NCBI GenBank assembly: GCA_022494885.1
Contig: JAGVSM010002703.1
Location: 496,001-560,000 of the forward strand
Origin: Micrasema longulum
Lineage: Eukaryota > Arthropoda > Insecta > Trichoptera > Brachycentridae
Length of the DNA stretch: 64,000 nt
Reading direction: 5' to 3'
The translations under genes and the position numbers were made by a program. Each line of letters starts with the position of its first letter. Position 1 is the stretch's first letter. Below are positions 11,203 to 23,292 of this stretch, one piece after another. The notes beneath the pieces are model-generated. The model did no database searches and was not told the DNA's origin. It worked only from the letters and a program-made list of their open reading frames with translations.

Positions 11203-11931
11203 AAATTATTAATACCAAATTTTATTTTTAATAAATTAATATATAACATTTTCTTAACCCATTGTATTTTTTTCATATACACAACCCTCTTATCCAATAT
11301 GGATTTTTTTTTTAAAGATAGCACATTTGGTTAAAATTTAATATAACCTTTTTTAAATGAACATCCTGTAGATTTTAAATACGTTTGTGTAAGTTTTGCG
11401 AACGCGCCAGCTCTAGTTAATCGACCAGTATCTGATGTGTCCTTTGTCAGTTTCTGGTTTGGACATTTTACCCTGAACAATAACAAAGATTATTTCAATC
11501 GTAAGTAAGTAAGTAATGCCAAACTATAGTTCAAAGAGAAAAAAAACTCACAGACGTGTTTACTTCACCATGCCTGAACACAAACTGCACTCAAACGACA
11601 GGTCATAAAATACACGATTTCTTTATGGTCCCACTAATGTATTACATCATATATTTTTTTTATTCCAAATAGTTCAAAGGATACCTAATGATGATTAGGT
11701 AATTATATAATGCATTTATTTTTAATCAGTCACCTTAAATAATATTATGTATTCAATAGTTATAATTCATTTGAAAAAGAGATTTAAAAATATATGTTCG
11801 TAAACCAATATTTTATGTTAACATAGGTATTACAAGATATTCATTCATTTGATTGAATTATTTGACCTACATACTGGGCAAAGCCTGAAAATATAAGTTT
11901 TTATACTTCTTCTTGGAACAGGTGGATTCAT

Positions 11932-12357
11932 CAACAATGTTTTAAGTTTGTCCAAATCTTTGTAGACAAGGACTGGATTCAACTGTTCAAGGAAGATGTT
12001 AATATTAACATATTACAACAAACATGAAGAACATTTAACAGAAGGAAATATATAAGGCATCCGCAGGGCTTATGACCTGTCATTGGCTGGTTTAACTTCA
12101 CAAACGTTAACAGTTAGAAGAGTCGAAGGAATATAGATGTTCAAATATAGGGAGAATGGTGAATGTTACACAGTGTGTAAAGTGGTCCCTTAAACCAGCC
12201 AATGACAGGTCATAAGCCCTGTGGATGCCTAGACATCAATATATTTTCATCTGTAAAATGTTCTTCATGTCTGTTGTAATATGTTAATATTGACAGTTCC
12301 CTAGGGGGTTGAATCCAGTCCTCGTCTACAAAAATTTGGACAAACTCAAAACAATAT
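11932..12357. mobile_element. family-A inverted-repeat (foldback) element, best copy
   Basis: The left arm (caacaatgttttaagtttgt, ggactggattcaa) and right arm (ttgaatccagtcc, ggacaaactcaaaacaat) are complementary. Further in, gggcttatgacctgtcattg meets its complement caatgacaggtcataagccc. No ORF is present. It is a foldback-type MITE; many partial copies lie elsewhere in the window. Confidence 0.75.
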
Positions 12358-13393
12358 CTAAAATAGTAGAAAAGGTTATAAAAAAACAATCCTAACGGCT
12401 ATAAGGAATAACTAACGGCTCTTGACAACCTTTCAATGTGAATGGGGGAATAAAGTCAGGTCCTATTGATTGCTTGGGTTTTAACTTCTTAGTTGCCATA
12501 AATAATATGTACATGTAAATCATTTTATCAATGCAATCAAGATCCATAGATAAAGTAGCTATATGGCTGCCAGGTTCCAGGTTTGTATCTGGTATGTAAA
12601 TTTGGGTTTTCAGATGAATAATACGTTTGAAAATAATTGGCAAATGTGACGGGATGTCATTTCTTCAGTCTTTTGGTCTTTAATGAATCCCCAGAATGCT
12701 TGAGGCATGTAATTGTTATGACCTATAAATGTAATTGTTATGACCTATAAACACTTTCAGTTTTATAATACACCTATAAAGATGAAACATTTCATAGTTA
12801 TGTATCTCTTTACCTAAATGCCACAAATGCTGGATTTTGATTAGTTACATTCTACATCATCTGTCAAAATTATTTTTCTAGAACTGTATATTGTTAAAAA
12901 AAAATAACAGCTAACTTAGAAAAAGCAAAATTATAATTAGGCACTAAGCTAATATTATTTTGAATGATTTTTTATACTATATTTTATTTTAGCTATATTC
13001 TACCGAGAAAATAGAAAAAAAAATCCCATTGGAGATCTTCATAGTCACAAAAACATTTGTTAATTGATGACTTGTATAAAAAGGGGAGTCTTATGAATAC
13101 AAATCTAATAAAGAATTAAAAAATCTGTGAATACATTAGCATTTATTTACAGTTGCAAAATAAATAACAATTAAAAAAATAAATATTTAACACAAATATC
13201 GATTGTTTTATCACCACATAATGACACTTGGTGTCGGTTTATAAAGTATATAAAATAAATAACATAGGTATTATTTAGTGAGTAACAAATGATTATGTAA
13301 ATATATTTCTTTTATCGGAATAGAATAATATCACAATGGAAGACAGCTTTAGCTAGTTTAAGTGCGTGATATTTTATATATAATTTAATCAGA

Positions 13394-16300
13394 TCATGTT
13401 TTGACGTCGTTCTTGTGAGCACGGGCGTACATCATCGCTCGGTAAAGTTGGTAGCATTGTGTTGAGGCCACAAACACGTTTACAGCAAACAAGCTGTAGT
13501 TTTTCGGTATAATGACCAGGGAATATCGAGACCAGATGAGCCCTGTAGCAGCCAACGAAGCTGATTGAGGGATGGAAAGCTTCTCCACAGGTCTCTGCAA
13601 ATCACCAATACCAGCAAATACCAGACCCTTGAACAAATATCAAATTCTGTCAGGATACAAACATCACACATTACTTTACCTTTTGAGGAAGGTAGGCTGG
13701 ATGTTCGGCCTACACAGGAACAAGTACACATATAAAATGTTAGAAATAAATCTAATTTTATTGGTAACATATTACAAAAGGGATGAAGAGCATTTTAGAA
13801 AAGGTAATATAGAAATCCAGGCATCTACAGGGCTTATGACCTGCCATTGGCTGGTTCGACCAATTGAGAAAAAAACCTTTCTTGAATTTTTTTCCTGCAA
13901 TTTGACGCAAGTTTCACAGTTGGCTGTTTAATCAACTGCGCCATGGAGCCTGTCTGTTTATCTATAATATATTTAAAACATTATTCCACAAAATAAATGC
14001 CGAAACAATAAATAATATACAATATCATCACTGAAAGTTATATGTAGCGTCTAATTGCTAAACCCCCTAAAACTATTTTATATGTTTTTGAGTTATGGAT
14101 GAAAAACATGTTTATTTTGTAAGTTCACAAATAAAACCTGCTGTTTTTCATCAGCATATTTTTAAAGACAATCATGTGATGTTCAAAACTTTTTTTTTGT
14201 ACATTTTAGAGATAATTAAAAAATATTTTTAATTTGTTTTAAGGGACTTTGCGAGTAACATTTGATTTTAGAGGCTTTTGAAATTACATTGCACGTTTTT
14301 GCTTAATTTCAATAGAATGAAGTTTTGGACGCCATATCTACAAGCATTGTGATTGGTTGATTACATTTTAGGGGGGTCTGCAACTTATATTCTGCCTGTT
14401 TTAGGGTGTTTTGTAATTAAGGTCAATTTTCAACATGTAAAAATCCATGTATTTAAGCAAGTTTTGCCAGAAATGAGAGAATAAGTATATAGCCCACAAA
14501 AATATCTATAGAACTCCATATTCAACTTAATTTACTAAAAAAACCGTTTTAGGGGGTTTAGCAATTAGGCGCTACTTATCATTTCAACTCTCATCCTTCT
14601 CACCTTTATCTTCTTTACATATTTCCTTACATTTCTATTCCAATTCCTTCCCCCTTCCAGCATATATATTAATTATATTTTATTTTGAATACATATTATT
14701 ATAAGACTTGTATTTATATGATACATATTTAGGGGAAAACTTTTATTGGTTCTGTTGAACAAAATAAAACAAAAATAGAATACTATGTTCCAAAACACCG
14801 GATAAGCATTTGCGTACATGCAAATTACAACACACCCTTATATAAAACAGTAGATGCATAGGGCAATGCATTGGTACACCAAATGCAGCATTTCTCAATC
14901 ATCTGTCGTATGCTGCAGTGTAAAACCACCTTTCAAACAAATATTTCATATCGACTTTAAGACTGGTATGCGATCACGCCAACCACTACTATACAAGATG
15001 GACTAATCCTCAATCAATTTTATTTTTCAGGATTTAAAACAAACAGGGTTCTGATTCTATTTCACGCACAGAACTATACCTTTATCCGCCAGGACAATTA
15101 TTATATTAAATAAAGTAATTACAATGCAAATGTTGATGGATGCAGAAATAGAGGAAGACCGAGAAAGACATGGCATGACCAAATCCAACAAATAATTGAA
15201 GATGGACATGTCAAAAGTCGGAATAATCGGCGCGCGTGCATGAGAAGATGTTTGAATGTAGAGGAAGCGAGATCTGTATGCAAATATAGAGTGATGTGGC
15301 GTTCTATCCTCTCTGCCTACCCTTACGGTGAAACAGCGTGATGGTTTGTTGTTGTTGTTTTTCTATATATTGTCAGGAATACTACATACCGTGTAACCTC
15401 ATTTTTAACAAAAATATTTTTACTGCATAAATTCATTTTAGAGACTAAGAACCGTTGGTTTAAAATTACTGATATTTTTAATAAAAATAATGTATACTCC
15501 AACTGGATTTCCGGTTGATTAAAATCGTAAAGTAATATAATTACTTTGAAATATGGATGAATTTGAAATAATTTATAATATATCCACAATATATCATACT
15601 CAATTTTTTTTTCAAGCACTCTTTAAACCCTATATATTTAAATGGCAGAAATGACGTATATAAATAAATTAATAAATATGAACAGAACCGTTTTTATGTT
15701 CCCCTGTAAAAAAATTAAGTTGATAGTTACTCGGTATTGCAGTATGTATCGCCAATGATATATTATATCAACAAGTAAGGATTCCCGATTCAGTGATTAT
15801 ATCGTCGTGATCGTAGAACAACAATGGATGTGCAAACAATGTGACATTGTCTTTCTTTTATAATTGATCTTGAAAGGGTTAAATAAAGGCTTTATATTTG
15901 AAAAATAATATGTATACATAACTAACCCAAGTATCAAATAATATACTTTTGGACTTATCAAGTTGTGACATAAACTGTAAAAAAAAACCAATTAAACCGC
16001 TTTCATGTTAAGTTGAAGAAAATCACATGTGTCATTGTTTTACAATCATGACGATATTATGCAGTGTAAATATTCAGAAATTATGATGGAAAACTTTAAC
16101 AAATGAAAACAAGAATGAGTTGACAATTGACAGAAAAATATTCAGTTAAATTGCTACTTAGATGGTAATAGTATAAGGTTTAATTACGACGAGGTCAAAT
16201 CAGGGCAAACACAAATCAATAGTTTGAGTCAGAAAGACAAAACAGAAAGGAAATTTATGTAAAATTTACATTGGTTAAACAATTAAAATGTTTACTTAAA

Positions 16301-19300
16301 ACATTATAAAATATTTAATATGTTTTTGAGATGTAATACGTTTACAAAAAGCAGATTATGATTATTTTTTTATATATTTATGTCGAAGCCAATTTTACAA
16401 ATAAGTTATTAAAAAAATAAGAAAGGGTGGTTGAGCGTGACTAAAAATAAAAGAAACATACATGGTAACAGTTCACGTATCGTCTGTAACATTACAAATT
16501 GAGGTTTATTATCTCCGTGTCCGGGCGGAAGAAAAATACAGTTCTGTGTATGAAATAGAACCAGAATCCTGGACGAGTGGATTTGACTCGATGGCGACTC
16601 TTAGATAAAAATCTTGAAAAACTAAATTGTGTTAATATAATATGTTTATCTCGTAGTGTAGTGGTTGGCGTGTTTGCCTACCATACTTGAAGTCCCGGGT
16701 TGAATTCCTACGAAAGTCGATATTAAATTTTGATTTTAAAAGTGGTTTTACACAGCAATCTTTCATTGTTCCTGGTTTGGCAAGGCTGATCACCTTTAAT
16801 GTAACAGATGATCAATATACGCTGCATTTGGTGTACCAATTCAGTACCCTATGCACCACTGAGTAGGGATATGATGATGATGCTATATTAAGGCAAGTCG
16901 TAATAAATGTAGTAAATTAAAAATGAATTACTTACCTAATTGGTATTAGAAAATACTAGAATGGGTCCAGACAAAATATTTACACATTCACAGAATTGCA
17001 TAACACTACCGATATTAAATGTGCAGAAGTATAATCCTTTATACAAATAAGGCATATCACAAATAATACATTTAAAGCGCACATAAATAAAGCACTGATT
17101 TCATGCAAAAACAGTATTTACTAAGGTTACAAACATATTATAGTATTTTTTAATGAGTTTGCAACTAAAAATAGAAGTTAGCATGGCACAAAGCAAACGA
17201 CACAAATATATAACAACTTGTTATGTATGCATACAGAACTCTTCAAGCTATTTTATTTTTATTTATTTTTGCACCACAACAGGCCAGGAGGCCCGATACA
17301 GTGGTGAATTACATCACAGAACAGCCAGGCTTGAGAAAAACCACATTTTTAATTTATGTGTTCTCACCAGGAATCAAACCTGGAACCTTCCGTGTGTGAG
17401 TCAAGCGTCTTGACGACTACACCACGGAGGCCGCCATAATTCATAAGTCAATGTATTACAAAAAAATACGAGCTACAGTCAAACTTGGTTATAACGTGCA
17501 CGGAAATAGCGAGATATCAAATATAATGAGGAAACATTAGTTGACATTTTAGTTTGTAGTTTTCTCATACATTTGTTCACTTTTATAACAGGCTTCTTCT
17601 TGGACATACCGAACAAAAATATTGTCAGCAGCAGAGCAAAAACTCTTTAAATTGTTTAAAAATATCATTGTCGAAATAAGAACCCAAGTAATAAAATCCA
17701 AACGGGGGACCAACTTATTACCGATGCCACTGGGCGATGGGATCCGTTTATGTTTATGATACTATGTAAGTGTCTAAATGGTGTTTAGCCGACAACATTG
17801 ACAAAGTATCACACATATGGTTGAAATTGGGTGTAAGAAATCCAAGCTTTGCGAACTTAGTAAGCACAGGTTCGGCATCTCATTACAATTTACAACTTCT
17901 TTTATAGTTTATGAATGAAATCCTCATTTCGGGGGTTTCACAATGTTTTTTTAAAATGTTCTATGGTCAATGCATAATGAACATTACGAGTGGGTGATGT
18001 CAGAAACGTTAAAAGCTAACTCTTGAATTGCAAACATGACTACTAAAAAGCAGAAGTGTTTCAAATTGCGAAAAAGTGTCAGTTAACTGTAAAATAAATC
18101 GTGGCGTGAAATATGATGAAGTGTGTAAAAAGTTTTTTCTATCCTTATCACATTGACAACATTGTGCAAAAATACAAATGTTTTTTTATCTGAATTTGAA
18201 ATTTAGAAACTGGTATGTTTGTAAGCATTAATTATAATTATCAATAGTGATAATATGCAATGGCGATTGGATTAAAAAAAACGAGTAATGCTTATATCGA
18301 GCAAATTTAGTCAGTCCCGGCTTCCTCGTAATAACCAAGTGCAACTGTATTTAGTTAGGTGGTAGATCTATCGCAGCAGGAAAATTCAATTCAGTTATCT
18401 CATGACAAACATCTATTTGACGGTGAAGTTTTACATTCAAGGTTGGTTACAGACTGGGATAGAAAAAAAATTGTTAAAGTTTATTAGTTAAAATTCTTGG
18501 CCAAAGTTCATTGTAATTTATTATAGAATAAAAAGAAGAGCGATACTTAAATCCGCAAATTTGTAATAACCCATGACTAGTTTCATCGCTTTTGCGACAT
18601 CTTTGAGACTGGTACCTTTATTATATAATAGTAATAAAATTTCAACAATGTTTTGAGTATGTCCAAATGTTTGCAGACTGGCTGGATTTCCTCCCTAGGG
18701 AGCTATTTAGATTTAAATTTGATGCAACAGAGAGGGAAAACATTTTCAAGAGGGAAATATGTAAGTCTAGACATTTACAAAGCTTACGACTTGTTATTGG
18801 CTGGTATAAATGTCCACTTTACACATTGTGTTACATTCAACATTCTGCATATGTTTTAACATCCACATTTCCTCAATTCTTCTATCTGTTGACTTTTGTG
18901 AAGTAAAAGAGCTGAAACCTTTATCATGTGGGTAAGATTCATCCGGCTGAACCAATTCACCTACTAGGCAATGCCTGAAAACAATTATCCTATTTTTATA
19001 CTTCTCCTTTTATCAGTTAGTTAATTCGACAATATTTTGAGTATGTCCAAATGTTTGCAGACTGGATGGATTTCATCCCTAGGAAGTTATTTAGATCTAA
19101 ATTTGTTGGGATTTACAGGGCTTGTGACCTGTCATTGGCTGGTTTAAGTGGGATCTTTTACTTCACAAAAGTCAACAGATGAAAGAGTTGAGGAAAAGTG
19201 GATGTTAAAAAAGGGGCAGAATGGTGAATGTTACACAGTGTGTAAAGTGGCTTTTTAAACCAGCCAATAACAGGTCATAATGCCTAGACTTCCATATTCC

Positions 19301-22300
19301 TTTCTCAAAAATGTTTTCCCTCTCTGTTGCAACAAATTTAGTAATAAAATTCAATTACTTTTCTGCCCCATTGCTGAATCGATTTTTATAAATTTACAAT
19401 AATGTTTTAATACTTTACTGTTCAAATGTCCCAATTGACAAAGACAAAGAACTGGATCTTGTGAATACTACTGTGTTTTTGGGCATGAAATTAAATTCTA
19501 AGCTTAAATAGGGTCCACATTTAGTTGGTTTATTGAGCAGACTTAGTTCTGAAGCCTACGCTGTTAATAAGTTGGTCTAACTCAGCGTTATGTCTTACGG
19601 TATAATGCTGTGTGGAAATGCTGCAGATATTGATTCTGTTTCTGTGCTGCAGAAGCAAGCTGTTCGAGCAGTTTACAATATGAATCCCAGAGAATCGCTT
19701 ATAGATAAGTTTAAAGATATCAATATATTGACAGTCACATGTCAATATATCTATGAAAACTTAATGTACATACATAAAAATATTTTTGATTTTAGAAGAA
19801 ACAGAGATTTCCATAGGTTCAACACTAGAAATAAAAATACGCTAGTTGTGCCCACTACCAGACAGCAAAAAAATAATAATTATTTTGCCTCAATCTGCAT
19901 ACTATTCTACAACAAGGTACCTCTTGAAATTCAGGCTTTGCCAACAAAAAAAAAAGATTTTGTCAAGCACAGGCTGTTTGGAAAGAGCTACTATAGAGTC
20001 AAAGAATATTTGCAGGACAAGACAGATTGGCATTAGATTAGTGTTTATGGGTTTTAGTTTCTTGGTTTAAATAGTGTTGTTTGTTTTAAATTTACTAGTT
20101 TGTTAGGTTTCATTTACTAATTGTTGAATTGTATTATATAATTATAATTTATTGATGTTTATAAGTGATTCAATGAATCCTATGTAAAGAATATACTAAA
20201 CTAAACTAAGACAGTCATTAGGTTCACCTGGATGGGATAGTCAAAAACTTAAGCCACAACATTGTATGTATTTAAACTCATTAAAATAAGATTTCACTCT
20301 TGTATTTACCCCGTAACACTTTGCAAAAGGGTCCTTCAGAAATACAATTATGTCATTTTGAATTCTCTATCCTTACTGTTTAGGTCTAAATACATTTAAT
20401 TTTATAGTAAAAATAACGGTCACGAAAGGGATGAAACCGGTCACTGGTTATTCCAAAGTTATGGATTTGAGTATCACTCATCTTTTATTTCTCAATTTTT
20501 TCACTAATTTATAGTGTTCAATATGATAGTAAAGCAAGCCTCCTAGAATGGGATCTTTTTTAAATCTATATGAGAGCCTGCAATAACTTTATATTAATGT
20601 AAAATACTTCATTTATAATTTGGTAAGGCTTCCAAAATAAAACACTTTTATTGGATTTAATTCTACATTAATTTTTAAAATATATGTGACGCATTTTGTC
20701 TTGTCAGAACATTATCAAACTAAATTATTTTGGATATATTTTAATGTGGAATTCTACCAATACTATCTACACAATAAATTAGTTCATTTATATTGTACAC
20801 GAATAAATAACGCAGTTGCCAGTTTTCTGCAATGTTTACAATCACTTTATAAATAAAACGAGTTATTGTTTTTTCAAGTAAATTTCACTGATAATGTAGA
20901 TTTGTTTACATAATAAAAAATCAAGACAAACAGAGAGATCATGCATTTTTAGAATACAATAAACTACATGGAATTTGGCAAGGCAACACAATCATTAAGA
21001 AATACCAAAATACAATGATACCGCTTGGGATAGTAATTGTTTTTACAAGTAAACACAACTGAATGCACACAGAAATACTGCTTGTGGTGTTTTAAAATTA
21101 GTTATGGAAGAATATAATACTAAGCATAAAATCTTCAATACAGGCAAATAAATTTAATTCATTTGAAGAAATTGCTCCGTAGCAATAATCCAGCCTCTGT
21201 ATTTTATTCAAAAGTTTTACAAAAATATTTTTTTTAGAGGAAAATGAAATTCTAGGGATTTAACGGGCTGTTATTGGCTAGTTTACATTATCATTTTACC
21301 CACTGTGTTAAATTCCCCATTCTGCCCATTGTTGAACATCAATATTTACTTTTTGCACATTGATGTATAATATACACTGGAGCCTCTTTTTACACCGGGG
21401 ACGCATTCCACACAGTACCATGTAAAAAAAAAGTGTACTAAAAAAGAATAATGCTGGTTTAAGTTCTTTGTCTATAAAATATAAAATTGTATTATTTTAT
21501 AGTTTTTGTGTCTCCGCCAATTTTAAATCAAATAAAAGTGACATAATTACAGTATTTTTTTTTCAACTATATTGTGTATAAACAGCAGTAAGTGTGTTTG
21601 TCTACCATGGTTGTGGTTTCAGGTCCAATTCTTGGAAAGGCCGATATGAAATATTTAAGTAATGAGCCGTTTTTTATATATACGGTAAATTTAATAATAG
21701 TCCTGAGGTGCTATTCTAAATCTTCTTGCGGGGTAGACAGTAGTTAATTAATGGATTTTTATTTTTTGTATGCAAATACACTTTGCTTTAAATATGGAAA
21801 CACTGATGATTAAATGTCAAATTACTTCAAATAAATACAATCATGTGAAATCAAACATGATGATTTACATTGAGAATATTATTGCAACCTCAAGCATTAC
21901 CTAAAACACTTAATTAGGTTGAATTCACCAAATCCATTCTTTAAATAGTTTTACACGTAATTTGACATTTAATCATCAGTTAGGATACATATTAAGAAAA
22001 GTGTAGTCACATGTAAAAATAAAAAACCACAAATGAACCACTCTCTATCCCCGTGAGAGGATTCAGAATAGCACTCCTGAAAGTGTTAGCCTGACTATCT
22101 TACATACTTTCAAGTAACAAATTTGAAACTACTGATAGTTAAAATAAAATGTATTTCAACAATATTTTGAGTATGTTCAAATGGAATATGGAAGTCTAGA
22201 CATGTATAGGGCTTATGACCTGTCATTGGCTGGTTTAAGTGGCCACTTTACACACTGTAACGTAATTCAGCTTGGTGAATCTCACCCAGGTCAATAAAGG

Positions 22301-23292
22301 TTTCAGCTCTTTTACTTCACAAAAGTCAACAGATGGAAAAGTTGAGGAAATGTAGATGTTTAAACATAGGTAGAATGGTGAATTTTACACAGTGTAGTGG
22401 CCACTCAAACCAACCAATGACAGATTATAAGTCCTGTAAATGCCTAGACTTTCATATTACCTTCCTAAAAAATATTTTTCTCTATGTTGCGATAGATTTA
22501 AATTAAAATGTATGTTTTTAAATATAAAAAAGATGCCCTCTAAAAAACAAACGCAGTTTCTCAACAATCCTTCTTTTAGTAATCATAGAAATAGAAGAAA
22601 AGTACTTATACTTTACCATGCCAAATTTTTAAAAAATACAGCTGAAATATTATGTTATGTAAGACCAATTTTGTGAAATTATTTTGAATACTAAATAATG
22701 ACCAAATATCTTTAAATGGCTATCTTTGCTGATTAAATTTTAAAAATATATCTTATCTGATATTTTACAAAACAAAACATGATCTTTCTTCGAATTGAAT
22801 GTATCAATTCTTTCACCAAATAATTTTACTCCTTTGCTTTTTCCCTCCAAAAATAAAAATAAACGCTACTAATGAACAATATTGACTGTTAAAATTACTA
22901 CTCACTTTGTCACATTCATGATATTGTATGCATGAAAATAAACCTTTTGTAACACTAGATTTTACAAAAAATTGATAAAATGAATTAAACATTGCCTAGT
23001 TATTTTAATGAAGTGTGAATATCATTCAATGAAATTTTAGTGTGTTAGTAAATAAACTGTCTCGCACGATTAATTAAAACATACCCATTTAAAAGCTGGA
23101 GCCCAGAAAAATATAGTTTTTGGACCTGAAAAATAATGCAATTAATATGCAAAACAAATATTGAAACAGCAAGGTAGAATTATGTAATAATTCCTTAATT
23201 TATTCACCTGCTGGATGCTCCCATAAAGGCCTAAGATTTTTAGGAACAAATTTATCGGCTAAGTTAATAGTAGCTCTGTATACGGCTGACAT
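13394..23292 (-). CDS. MPC2: mitochondrial pyruvate carrier 2, copy B (three coding exons)
   Basis: Coding exons on the minus strand are 23292-23208, 23125-23085 and 13627-13394. Exons 1 and 2 have the same lengths (85 and 41 nt) and phases as copy A, and the spliced frame is intact at 119 aa. Blocks in order are FVPKNLRPLWEHPAG, PKTIFFWAPAFKW, GLVFAGIGDLQRPVEKLS, ATGLIWSRYSLVIIPKN and YSLFAVNVFV, closer to the general MPC2 consensus than copy A, so B is the likelier conserved gene. It lies directly upstream of A in the same orientation (tandem duplication). Intron 2 is about 9.5 kb and full of SINE, LINE, pogo-like and family-A insertions. Cyclin J starts divergently about 1.6 kb upstream. 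A possible AATAAA is at 13147-13142. Confidence 0.9.
13760..13870. repeat. family-A element fragment
   Basis: Contains 'cagggcttatgacctgcc' and 'attggctggtt', the inner module of family A. It lies just upstream of the MPC2-B exon 3 acceptor. Confidence 0.6.
14041..14580. mobile_element. possible MITE with short inverted ends
   Basis: The left end 'tagcgtctaattgctaaacc' followed by cccctaaaac and the right end 'gttttagggggtttagcaat' followed by taggcgcta are inverted copies of each other over about 28 bp. The interior has no convincing ORF. It lies in MPC2-B intron 2. Confidence 0.65.
14852..15113 (-). repeat. composite S1 SINE with 5' extension
   Basis: On the minus strand, a module resembling 'cggat..ataca/gttctgtg.gtgaaatagaa.cagaa' (about 15113-15010) precedes a decayed tRNA-like head (tagtagtggttggcgtgatc) and the S1 tail ending near 14852. 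The same module order occurs at 16515-16880 and 27385-27557. Confidence 0.6.
15118..15345 (+). mobile_element. LINE 3' end fragment (family E)
   Basis: Forward translation reads GCRNRGRPRKTWHDQI, then CLNVEEARSVCK and a final WRSILSAYPYGETA before the stop, the degenerate C-terminus of a LINE ORF2. It is followed by a GTT-rich tail. It is related to 3756-4377 and 57730-58140. Confidence 0.7.
16515..16880 (+). repeat. tRNA-derived SINE (family S1) with 5' module, near complete
   Basis: The tRNA-like head starts at 16651 with box-A-like TAGTGTAGTGGTTGGC and box-B-like GGGTTGAATTCC. It is followed by ggttttacac and a tail, gtaccaattcagtaccctat, ending in (gat)n. A conserved block upstream (16515-16620: acagttctgtgtatgaaata, gaatcctggacgagtg) recurs with the head in two other copies. 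Confidence 0.7.
17262..17435 (-). repeat. tRNA-derived SINE, family S2
   Basis: The minus strand reads a tRNA-like head (GGCCTCCGTGGTGTAGTCGT, box-B-like GGTTTGATTCC), then 'tcaagcctggctgttctgtg', and ends in 'ttgtggtgcaaaaataaata'. Other copies are at 27225-27376 (+) and 47600-47730 (-). Confidence 0.75.
17476..18347. mobile_element. pogo/Tigger-like DNA element (872 bp)
   Basis: The ends CAGTCAAACTTGGTTATAAC and the complement CAGTTGCACTTGGTTATTAC are TIRs, flanked by TA on both sides (17474-17475 and 18348-18349), as for pogo/Tigger. No intact transposase is present. It lies in MPC2-B intron 2. Confidence 0.7.
18488..18650. repeat. family-B fragment (one arm)
   Basis: Shares 'agtttcatcgcttttgcgac' and 'gagactggtac' with the large palindrome at 36971-37376. 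It directly abuts the family-A composite at 18640. Confidence 0.6.
18640..19350. repeat. family-A composite (two partial copies)
   Basis: Two starts of the family-A arm, 'gagtatgtccaaatgtttgc', lie at about 18655 and 19039. Both are followed by inner modules, and the block ends near 19350 with 'ctctctgttgcaacaaattt'. Open frames here are incidental. Confidence 0.65.
19380..20205 (+). mobile_element. LINE RT C-terminal fragment with 3'UTR
   Basis: The frame at 19590-20036 (148 aa) contains MSYGIMLCGNAADIDSVSVL, VYNMNPRESL, FNTRNKNTLVVPTTRQQK, FYNKVPLEIQALP and KSYYRVKEYL, the classic C-terminal sequence of CR1/jockey-group LINE reverse transcriptases. Upstream (19440-19580) the same protein continues in a broken frame (VFLGMKLNSKLK, stop). 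The RT catalytic core is absent. An AT-rich 3' tail follows. Confidence 0.8.
20415..20500. repeat. family-B fragment
   Basis: 'gggatgaaaccggtcactgg' and 'gagtatcactc' match the right arm of 36971-37376. Confidence 0.55.
21255..21350. repeat. family-A fragment
   Basis: Degenerate inner module: gggctgttattggctagttt, then cccactgtgttaaattcccc. Confidence 0.5.
21373..21440. mobile_element. pogo/Tigger-like terminal fragment
   Basis: TACACTGGAGCCTCTTTTTA and acaccggggacgcattcc resemble the start of a Tigger-like element. No matching right end was found. Confidence 0.35.
21580..21660 (+). repeat. S1 SINE head fragment
   Basis: 'gtgtgtttgtctaccatggt' and a decayed box-B region, then 'gccgatatgaaatattt', match the S1 head and its 3' junction. 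Confidence 0.5.
22156..22500. repeat. family-A element copy
   Basis: Starts 'tcaacaatattttgagtatg', carries 'cagggcttatgacctgtcattg'-type inner modules in both orientations, and ends near 'ctatgttgcgatagattta'. Confidence 0.65.

Noticed and set aside
13480..13931. Frames of 96 aa (minus) and 119 aa (plus) near MPC2-B exon 3
   Set aside because: Both overlap the MPC2 exon in other frames and run into a family-A repeat. Neither resembles a protein family.
17330..17435. Possible functional tRNA gene at the S2 head
   Set aside because: The head continues into a shared non-tRNA body in three copies; it is a SINE.
18653..18906. Two overlapping frames of 68 and 79 aa
   Set aside because: They lie wholly inside a family-A repeat, and the frames are not kept in other copies.
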